From NCBI RefSeq assembly GCF_000292245.2, contig NZ_ALPT02000118.1, forward strand, positions 1 to 9,754: DNA of 9,754 nucleotides. Direction: 5' to 3'. Shown piece after piece: positions 5,428-9,754 of the stretch. Under the pieces are notes generated by a model. That model ran no database searches, was not told the DNA's origin, and was given only the letters and a program-made list of their open reading frames with translations. Each line of letters starts with the position of its first letter. Position 1 is the stretch's first letter. Source of the stretch: Alkalihalobacillus alcalophilus ATCC 27647 = CGMCC 1.3604 (GTDB taxonomy: Bacteria; Bacillota; Bacilli; Bacillales; Bacillaceae_D). Made by a program: the position numbers and the translations under genes.

Positions 5428-6279
5428 TTATCCTGAAATCCAAATACCTAAATCACCAAACGAAGAACCAGCTTTTCTAACTAAATTAGTATGTCCAATT
5501 GCAATTCCAACTGAAGTTAAATTCATATTTTTTAAAGATGTTTCATTCCATGATTTCATTATCTGAGAAGATAAAGGGAAATCGTTAACTAGATGAACTA
5601 TTTCAGCTTCATTATTAAAATTAAATATTTTTTGGTAATTTTGCTTAAAAATAGTCTCATATTTAGCTTCACCAATAGATAACCTTCCACACCCAGCATA
5701 AACAAGATGTTCTAAAAGCGTATCTTCTTCTACAGTTGGTAATTCGTTAATAAATTTACTATAAGTTCTTTCATAGTAGTCTAATAAATCACCAATTTCT
5801 TTATCAAAATTTATGTAATTATTATTGACTGTCCTTCTGATAACAAAAACTAAAGAGAGTATATCAATTTGCTTCTGGTTTAGCTTCGTAATGACTGATA
5901 ATGACTCATCCAATACAATTTGTTTTAATGTCCTATCATCTTCTTTTGTTCTTTCCACAAGCAATTCAATTAATATCTCTTCTAAATTTTCATCACCTGT
6001 TCTTGCAAATTCTTTTTGAGCAGTGTACATCGCATATTGCATATCAGGATTTTTCATCTTTTCAATACCAGAAGGATTTTCCTGCTTTAGCTTTTCTAAA
6101 GTATCATTTACTAATTTTTCTGCTCTATAGGTTGCAATTTCCGCAGCCTGTTGAGAAAGTTCTAAAAAATTCGCCTTAAACAAATCTAGTGCAATATTCC
6201 TCGCCTCGTCTGCAGTAACACCAACATTAATTACTTGGGCTTGATAGTTAGTACTATCCTTACCACCACTTTGCTTCAT
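5428..6279 (-). CDS. LPO_1073/Vpar_1526-like family protein
   Basis: Seen: 283 residues from an ATG with AGGAGG 8 nt upstream. The N-terminus carries KQSGGKDSTNYQA (2-14) followed by a short beta stretch VINVGVT, then TADEARNIALDLFKANFLELSQQAAEIA, a long helical region (about 60-130), and a C-terminal part ending SFGDLGIWISG. No signal peptide or membrane segment is evident. The GGxxSTNYQA start followed by an EAxxIAxxLFxxNFxxL helix is what I recall of the uncharacterised LPO_1073/Vpar_1526 family. That assignment is from memory. Its biochemical role is unknown. It is translationally coupled to the membrane protein gene upstream (3 nt gap) and shares a motif with it, and it sits behind a SEFIR gene, so a defence role is inferred. 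Confidence 0.8.
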   Translation of the reverse strand: MKQSGGKDSTNYQAQVINVGVTADEARNIALDLFKANFLELSQQAAEIATYRAEKLVNDTLEKLKQENPSGIEKMKNPDMQYAMYTAQKEFARTGDENLEEILIELLVERTKEDDRTLKQIVLDESLSVITKLNQKQIDILSLVFVIRRTVNNNYINFDKEIGDLLDYYERTYSKFINELPTVEEDTLLEHLVYAGCGRLSIGEAKYETIFKQNYQKIFNFNNEAEIVHLVNDFPLSSQIMKSWNETSLKNMNLTSVGIAIGHTNLVRKAGSSFGDLGIWISG

Positions 6280-6282
6280 AAT

Positions 6283-6459
6283 TCATTCCTCCTTTTTAGG
6301 TGAGTTTATCGTCATACTTCCAGCTGACTGATAGTTATTAGAATTTTTCCCACCTTTTTGTTTTTGCTTTACTTTTTTTGACTTAGACATCTGCTTACTA
6401 GTCAAAATAGTTAAAGCGAAAACCCCAATTCCACTAAACACCCATGTATACCATTCCAT
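6283..6459 (-). CDS. Small membrane protein with KQxGGKNSNNYQ motif
   Basis: Seen: 58 residues from the ATG at 6459. An upstream in-frame ATG at 6480 is less likely, because the GGGAGG ribosome site lies between them, 8 nt before the chosen start. Residues about 4-21 (YTWVFSGIGVFALTILTS) form one membrane span, followed by a Lys-rich cytoplasmic stretch SKSKKVKQKQ and the motif KGGKNSNNYQSAGSMTIN. The positive-inside rule places the C-terminus in the cytosol. The motif repeats the N-terminus of the next protein (KQSGGKDSTNYQA), so the protein may tether that partner to the membrane. The last codons contain the ribosome site for the downstream gene, so the two are coupled. No known family is recognised. 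Confidence 0.75.
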   Translation of the reverse strand: MEWYTWVFSGIGVFALTILTSKQMSKSKKVKQKQKGGKNSNNYQSAGSMTINSPKKEE

Positions 6460-6508
6460 CATTGTTACCTCCCATTCCATGTGTAAAAAGTAAACGCTTA
6501 TTTTCTAA

Positions 6509-6524
6509 TTGTATAAGTATACAA
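6509..6524. promoter_or_regulatory. 16-bp palindrome TTGTATA-AG-TATACAA
   Basis: Perfect 7-bp arms with a 2-bp centre, overlapping the candidate -10 box of the small membrane protein gene. This placement suits a repressor operator. No regulator is assigned. Confidence 0.4.
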
Positions 6525-6545
6525 AAAGTCTCTACTCACGAACAA
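6516..6545 (-). promoter_or_regulatory. Candidate promoter for the membrane protein/LPO_1073-like pair
   Basis: On the minus strand TTGTTC (6540-6545) and TATACT (6516-6521) are separated by 18 nt, about 55 nt before the 6459 start. It would let the pair be transcribed apart from the SEFIR gene, whose last open frame ends nearby at 6532. Confidence 0.35.
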
Positions 6546-6672
6546 AATATTTTATTTCTTCAATTGTTTCATTAGTTATATCATTCAATTCTTTATAAAA
6601 TTTTTGATATCTCAATCTTTTCTCATCATCGACTACTTTTTTAAATTTTTTTATTCCAGACATCCCATTCAT
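6532..6672 (-). other. Out-of-frame 46-codon ORF / potential C-terminal extension of the SEFIR protein
   Basis: Read from an ATG at 6672, 46 codons run in the +1 frame past the SEFIR stop: MNGMSGIKKFKK, then a charged helical stretch to a TAG at 6532. No good ribosome site precedes the ATG. The SEFIR frame crosses a run of seven A (6646-6652 on the minus strand) just before its TAA. Loss of one A, by mutation, sequencing error or polymerase slippage, would join WNKK to FKKVVDDEKRLRYQKFYKEL and so on, giving about 446 residues. An extension is more likely than an independent gene. Confidence 0.4.
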
Positions 6673-7873
6673 GATTAAGTGTATTTCTCAAGACACTCCC
6701 AAGTTTACTTAGCCAAGCTAAAACCTCATCTGAAGTATAAGATTTATCAAACTCATCAATAACTTCTTTAATAAAAGACAATGATGGATGGTCTTCTCCT
6801 AAAAATGCAAGACTCTCTAAAAATGCACTTTGCCGTAAAGTTATAGCTTTTTTAAAAAGTTCTTCCTCTGTTAATCTTAATTTTTCATCTTTTAAATCTT
6901 CGAGAATTTCTCTTAAATTCCCTGTATCATGAAAAAACTTGTATATAGGAGGAACTTTAGGTAGGTATATGGGTTCACTTCGGTTAAAGTAATAAACAGG
7001 GTAATCATACTTCTGCTCATTTTCAACACGTTTTTGTATATCCACTTTCTCAGTTACCTCTCTTAGTTCCATTAAAAAGTTTAATGGTGCTCTTGCCCAA
7101 TTCCAATCCGCTTCAGGTATTGATAGTTTTTTGTATTGTATTTCTAGGTTTCTATCCCAACTCCTTGAATATGACTCGTGGTAGTGTGTACTATGTCTCC
7201 ATTCGCCTTCATAATCATAATATGATACGACTACAGCCCATGAGTCATGACTTTCGAATGTAATATCCGTATATAATAAGAAGCCTCTAGGGAGTAACCA
7301 GATTACTCTTTCTTCATCAGAGTCGTTAAATATTGGTTCCTCAGGCACTAAAGTGTCATCTTCTTTTTTTTCTTCTTTAAAGTCAGGTTTCTTCCCTCTA
7401 GGGGGAGGGGTTAATAGAGGTTCTTCCCAAATAAGTCTCTCTAATTCCTTATATGATTTATCTAAATCCCCTAGCTTCATGCTTAGAGCAAACCTGCTTT
7501 TAAAGAAATCAGGTAATAGATACTCACCATTCTCTTCTTCTAAGGAGATAGGAATGAATTTTTCTTGTTTTGTATCTTTATATACATCAGGTGTAATAAT
7601 TAAAGTTTCAGTCCCCACTCCACCATGTCTACCATTTGCTTTTTCACAATAAGTTTTATCACAAATTACTAGAACTTTATCCGCAACTTTAATGCTTTCC
7701 TCCATAAATTGAAAACGGTCATGACCCACAACTCCATGCCATCTATCAAGAATAACGTCAACACCAGACTTTGCCACTAATTTTTCTGCTAATTCAAGAA
7801 CCCACTGTTTATGAGTTTCTGATGACCAACTATACGATATAAAAACTTTAGGTACTATTTCTTCGTATCCCAA
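6641..7873 (-). CDS. SEFIR (TIR-like) domain protein with unknown C-terminal domain
   Basis: Seen: 410 residues starting at a TTG, with AAAAGGGGTAAGG just upstream. No better start is available because the domain begins at residue 8. Residues 8-160 match the SEFIR/TIR fold: PKVFISYSW (first strand), HKQWVLELAEKL, GVDVILDRWHGVVGHD, FMEESIKVADKVLVICDKTYCEKA and GRHGGVGTE, with Glu89 in the position of the catalytic Glu of NAD-cleaving TIR domains. SEFIR proteins are a TIR sister family, and bacterial TIR domains often consume or modify NAD in anti-phage defence. NADase activity here is inference. Residues about 160-185 form a Pro/Lys-rich linker and 190-410 an unrecognised domain with many aromatic residues (for example WAVVVSYYDYEGEW), possibly the sensor. 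It lies upstream of the membrane protein/LPO_1073-like pair on the same strand. See the 6532-6672 entry for a possible longer C-terminus. Confidence 0.85.
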   Translation of the reverse strand: MGYEEIVPKVFISYSWSSETHKQWVLELAEKLVAKSGVDVILDRWHGVVGHDRFQFMEESIKVADKVLVICDKTYCEKANGRHGGVGTETLIITPDVYKDTKQEKFIPISLEEENGEYLLPDFFKSRFALSMKLGDLDKSYKELERLIWEEPLLTPPPRGKKPDFKEEKKEDDTLVPEEPIFNDSDEERVIWLLPRGFLLYTDITFESHDSWAVVVSYYDYEGEWRHSTHYHESYSRSWDRNLEIQYKKLSIPEADWNWARAPLNFLMELREVTEKVDIQKRVENEQKYDYPVYYFNRSEPIYLPKVPPIYKFFHDTGNLREILEDLKDEKLRLTEEELFKKAITLRQSAFLESLAFLGEDHPSLSFIKEVIDEFDKSYTSDEVLAWLSKLGSVLRNTLNHEWDVWNKKI

Positions 7874-7920
7874 TTACCTTACCCCTTTTAACTTTTTATC
7901 TAAATTTTAACATAATATTC

Positions 7921-7936
7921 GCATAAAAATTTATGC
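7921..7936. promoter_or_regulatory. 16-bp palindrome GCATAAA-AA-TTTATGC upstream of the SEFIR gene
   Basis: Perfect 7-bp arms with a 2-bp centre, about 50 nt upstream of the TTG start and next to a possible -10 TATTAT. It has the same architecture (7-2-7) as the palindrome at 6509-6524 but a different sequence. A candidate operator. Confidence 0.4.
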
Positions 7937-8014
7937 ATTGGTAACAAAAGGTAAAAACGAAGCAGATAGTTTTCATTTAGGTTTCATATTCTTAAAACTT
8001 TACATACTGACTAG

Positions 8015-8030
8015 ACTAGAATTATCTAGT
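8015..8030. repeat. Inverted repeat ACTAGA-ATTA-TCTAGT
   Basis: Perfect 6-bp arms. Further CTAGA/CTAG copies lie close by (8010-8015, about 8053 and 8083). They fall in the 584-bp divergent intergenic stretch 7874-8457, where I find no convincing gene on either strand. A possible operator or recombination site. Confidence 0.35.
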
Positions 8031-8316
8031 AGCGGTTCAAACCTCATAACTAGATTAACCCCACCCAGTGCCTAGTAAAAGAACTATCTCCCTTTTAGAA
8101 CGAGTATCCCTTATTTTACCTGTAAGAAATTTCATCAAATAGTCTTGTACGTCAACTTAGAATTGTACACCCCTTCTTAACGTGTGATGTATCAAAAAAA
8201 AATTGCAATGTGTTCAGTGAATACCTTAACAAAGAAATAGACAGGTACCTTCATATTTCACGGAAAATTGATAGGTTCATCCTCTCCGACCGTCTAAATT
8301 TTTTTTTATTTTGACG

Positions 8317-8354
8317 TACACAAAAGCTATAAGTAATTTTATAGTTTTTGTGTA
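8317..8354 (+). terminator. Long hairpin, possible terminator or leader structure
   Basis: A 16-bp stem (8317-8332 with 8339-8354) with only one G-T wobble and a 6-nt loop, followed on the plus strand by TTTTTATT. It lies about 100 nt before the first HTH gene and upstream of that gene's promoter, so it may end an upstream transcript or insulate the divergent unit. Confidence 0.45.
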
Positions 8355-8397
8355 TTTTTATTAAGAATAACCTTTTGTATTTACCCTCTACCATCCT

Positions 8398-8428
8398 TTG
8401 TTATTTTTGTGTTCCTTATTTCTATAAT
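8398..8428 (+). promoter_or_regulatory. Candidate promoter of the HTH cassette
   Basis: A consensus TATAAT (8423-8428) lies 29 nt before the ATG of the first HTH gene. TTGTTA (8398-8403) could be the -35 box, at a long spacing of 19 nt. Confidence 0.5.
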
Positions 8429-8457
8429 GTGATAGAGAACGATAGGAGGTTGAATTT

Positions 8458-8634
8458 ATGGAACTATTAAAAATTCCTGAGGTAGCCAAAATTTTGAAGC
8501 TATCTGAAAATCGTGTTTATGTACTTACAAAACAAGGGGCAATCCCCTCTGTAAAAGTTAGCGGTTCCGTGAGAGTGCTAAAAGAAGACTTAGAGAAATA
8601 TATCAAAGGGGGTGGTAACAGTGATACTAAATGA
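8458..8634 (+). CDS. Excisionase-like HTH protein 1
   Basis: Seen: 58 residues, ATG with AGGAGG 8 nt upstream. The sequence LLKIPEVAKILKLSENRVYVLTKQGAIPSVKVSGSVRVLKEDLEKYIKG fits the whole length of a MerR/excisionase-type winged helix (helix-turn-helix at about 5-28, wing VKVSGSVRV, closing helix DLEKYI). Such proteins bind DNA as small directionality factors or regulators. No catalytic domain is present. It overlaps the start of the next gene, so the two are coupled. It is the first of three tandem small HTH genes on the plus strand, divergent from the SEFIR operon. Confidence 0.8.
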   Translation: MELLKIPEVAKILKLSENRVYVLTKQGAIPSVKVSGSVRVLKEDLEKYIKGGGNSDTK

Positions 8635-8827
8635 ACTTGGGAAGCTATACTCAGTTGAAACTGTAGCAGAATTATTAGACGTTGAAGAGCAAACTATCCG
8701 TAAATGGATAAAGGAAGGTAAATTAAAGGCTTTAAAACTAGCAGGCACAACTTTGAAGGTAGCTGAAACTGAACTCGAAAGGTTTGTTTTACAGGCATTC
8801 TATCAATCGTCTAAGGGAGGAAAATAA
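8621..8827 (+). CDS. Excisionase-like HTH protein 2
   Basis: Seen: 68 residues from a GTG at 8621, with AAGGGGG ending 8 nt before it. A GTG at 8612 would add three residues but lies within the ribosome site. The sequence LYSVETVAELLDVEEQTIRKWIKEGKLKALKLAGTTLKVAETELERFV is a clear HTH_17/excisionase-type winged helix (two helices, IRKWIKEGKL recognition part, wing, closing helix). It overlaps the end of HTH gene 1 by 14 nt and ends 1 nt before the start of gene 3. Paralogous in fold to gene 1. Likely a DNA-binding regulator or recombination directionality factor; the target is unknown. Confidence 0.82.
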   Translation: MILNELGKLYSVETVAELLDVEEQTIRKWIKEGKLKALKLAGTTLKVAETELERFVLQAFYQSSKGGK

Positions 8828-8828
8828 T

Positions 8829-9062
8829 ATGAATAAAATAACTGTAGAGAAAACTGCTCATATTCTTAACGATTTAAACCTTTGCTTTAGTGAGGGAGCA
8901 GTAAAATCATTAGTACAACGTAAACTATTGAAAACTTCTCCTTTAGAGTATGAGGAAAGACGAAATAGCAAGTATAACTTCGCTATTTCAATAAAGTCTT
9001 TAGAGGATTACCTTAAAGATAAAGGGGTAACTGCTGAAGAATTTAAAAAACTATACCTCTAA
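8829..9062 (+). CDS. HTH protein 3 (MerR-like winged helix)
   Basis: Seen: 77 residues from an ATG with AAGGGAGG 8 nt upstream. A longer frame from 8784 lies inside gene 2 and lacks a ribosome site. The sequence ITVEKTAHILNDLNLCFSEGAVKSLVQRKLLKTSP has the helix-turn-helix, followed by a charged wing region (YEERRNSKYNFAIS) and a closing helix SLEDYLKDKG with a short tail. Its first helices resemble small HTH proteins of Bacillus plasmids and mobile elements. That is recall only. It is the last gene before the candidate structured RNA, whose first hairpin starts 22 nt after the stop codon. Confidence 0.78.
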   Translation: MNKITVEKTAHILNDLNLCFSEGAVKSLVQRKLLKTSPLEYEERRNSKYNFAISIKSLEDYLKDKGVTAEEFKKLYL

Positions 9063-9083
9063 AAAAAATGAACTCTAATAGCG

Positions 9084-9387
9084 TACCCCACTAGGTGGGG
9101 TATAAACTTTATATCAGCTTTAAACGTGGTTTGCAGGAGAACGCGTATTAAAAACTGTCACCACCCTCACTAGGTGGTTGTAAGTGCCGTTAGAGGGTGA
9201 GACAATTCCTATGTTAATCACATAGAAAACCCAGAATTATACCGTCGCAGTAGCCTATTGGCTAGGTGGCATGACAGAATTGTATTTTATAAGTACATAC
9301 GTGGTAAAGCTGCACCTGGGCACGTTGAATGTCATGAAGGGAACCTCAAATCAGAAGTTTCTCCGCTCCCCTTTTAGGGGGGTGGAG
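9084..9387 (+). ncRNA. Candidate structured RNA downstream of the HTH cassette
   Basis: About 330 nt without a convincing gene but dense in pairing. Stems seen: 9084-9091/9095-9102 (8 bp, TAG loop); TGTC 9156-9159/GACA 9201-9204 stacked near CACCCTC 9162-9168/GAGGGTG 9193-9199; CTATGT 9209-9214/ACATAG 9220-9225; TAGCC 9251-9255/GGCTA 9260-9264; CATGACA 9270-9276/TGTCATG 9330-9336; ACGTG 9299-9303/CACGT 9321-9325; and a final 11-bp stem. ACAATTC 9202-9208 with GAATTGT 9277-9283 would form a pseudoknot with the CATGACA helix. CTAGGTGG occurs three times. The region is also less AT-rich than its surroundings. It matches no RNA family I recognise (not a group I/II intron core, RNase P or known riboswitch). 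Confidence 0.5.
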
Positions 9388-9390
9388 TGT
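9361..9390 (+). terminator. GC-rich terminator-like stem ending the candidate RNA
   Basis: CTCCGCTCCCC (9361-9371) pairs with GGGGGGTGGAG (9377-9387), 11 bp including two G-T wobbles, around TTTTA. It is followed by TGTTTCCTTT, an interrupted T tract. The following 9391-9559 is AT-rich and shows no further structure or clear promoter. Confidence 0.5.
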
Positions 9391-9559
9391 TTCCTTTGCC
9401 TAAATGATTGATTACTAGATTATTCCATCTATTCCCCCCCTTCTTAATATACTCTTTTTAATTTCTTTCAGACCCCATCAAAGATTAATTCTTCTTTTTA
9501 AAAGTTTTCGCAACTATTCCTTACATAGAACGATTGCTACAGTGAAAGGGGAGAGAACC

Positions 9560-9688
9560 ATGATAAAAGTTGAAAGAGAATTTTCAGGAACAGAAGAACT
9601 CGAAGAGGTTTTATTAGCCTTTATTGAATATGTAATTGACAAAATACCAAATGCTTCCTACGATAGTGATTATAAATGTCAACTATAA
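9560..9688 (+). CDS. Small 42-residue protein of unknown function
   Basis: Seen: ATG with AAAGGGGAGAG about 5-10 nt upstream and 42 codons reading MIKVEREFSGTEELEEVLLAFIEYVIDKI and so on, ending CQL. It is predicted to begin with a beta strand and continue as an amphipathic helix, with no signal or membrane segment. The start MIKVEREFSGTEELEEVL resembles tiny proteins I associate with Firmicute mobile elements, often near recombinases, but I cannot name a family. Its stop codon lies 3 nt before the putative IS end at 9691, so the original C-terminus may have been replaced by the insertion. Confidence 0.6.
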   Translation: MIKVEREFSGTEELEEVLLAFIEYVIDKIPNASYDSDYKCQL

Positions 9689-9690
9689 AA

Positions 9691-9754
9691 TGTACACTTT
9701 TGATCATTTTAGAATGTACATTTTTGCTCATGCTTTTTAAAAATTTCCCCCAGC
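9691..9754 (+). mobile_element. Putative left end of an IS21-type insertion sequence (cut by the window)
   Basis: TGTACACTTTTGATCATTTT at 9691 is repeated as TGTACATTTTTGCTCATGCT at 9715, a 24-bp period. A TGT terminus with short tandem terminal repeats is typical of IS21-family ends, whose istA/istB genes would lie beyond the window. No transposase sequence is visible, so the family assignment is inference. Confidence 0.45.

Noticed and set aside
4798..6179. Plus-strand open frames at 4798-5031, 5825-6019 and 5901-6179
   Set aside because: They lie antisense to the recombinase remnant and the LPO_1073-like gene, have no ribosome sites and show shadow-type composition.
7353..7652. Plus-strand open frame opposite the SEFIR gene
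   Set aside because: It is antisense to a clear SEFIR coding region and has no recognisable protein features.
8784..8828. Longer start for HTH protein 3 at 8784
   Set aside because: It lies inside HTH gene 2, has no ribosome site, and the ATG at 8829 has AAGGGAGG at ideal spacing.
9271..9411. A 46-codon plus-strand ORF inside the candidate RNA (starts MTELYFISTYV)
   Set aside because: Its only upstream purine run (AGGTGG) is 1 nt from the ATG, its composition is unconvincing, and it runs through the paired stems including the terminator-like hairpin. It is more likely chance.
9062..9420. Group I or II intron, tmRNA, RNase P RNA or retron RNA
   Set aside because: I see no group II domain V or GUGYG start, no group I P7 core, no tRNA-like domain and no reverse transcriptase gene nearby. 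No match from memory.

Overview
The window is AT-rich with strong AGGAGG-type ribosome binding sites, lipoprotein signal peptides of the Bacillus style and intrinsic terminators with T tracts. This points to a low-GC Firmicute, most likely a Bacillaceae member. No housekeeping gene is visible. Everything looks accessory: paralogue arrays, a recombinase remnant, a candidate defence operon, excisionase-like regulators and a probable IS end.

Positions 1-4325 (all minus strand) hold six small predicted lipoproteins of two unrelated families. In transcription order they are B-2, A-4, A-3, A-2, B-1, A-1. The B-A pair with its intergenic DNA is present twice, with two extra A copies between. Within family A the signal peptide and C-terminal tail are nearly invariant while the middle diverges. 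Most genes have their own terminator, ribosome site and repeated leader, so they look like separate units rather than one tight operon. A-1 carries a 4-nt deletion that recodes its conserved tail.

Positions 4325-5430 are a scar region: a 50-bp inverted repeat, a terminator, the C-terminal remnant of a large serine recombinase, and about 350 bp of direct and inverted repeats built around TGTTTATTTT and CGGGTCT motifs. These look like ends of a lost mobile element.

Positions 5428-7873 (minus strand) hold a compact set: a TIR-like SEFIR-domain protein with an unknown C-terminal domain, a 58-residue single-pass membrane protein, and a 283-residue protein resembling the LPO_1073/Vpar_1526 family. 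The last two are translationally coupled and share a KQxGGK(N/D)S(N/T)NYQ motif, which suggests physical association. This is the best candidate for an undescribed (probably anti-phage) system. The SEFIR gene ends in an A7 tract where a one-base slip would add 37 residues.

Positions 7874-8457 are a divergent intergenic region with palindromes and a long hairpin. From 8458 the plus strand carries three small excisionase/MerR-like helix-turn-helix genes in tandem, followed by about 330 nt without a convincing gene but rich in hairpins, a possible pseudoknot and a GC-rich terminator-like stem: a candidate structured RNA. A 42-residue protein gene follows. The window ends in what looks like the repeat-bearing tip of an IS21-type insertion sequence.
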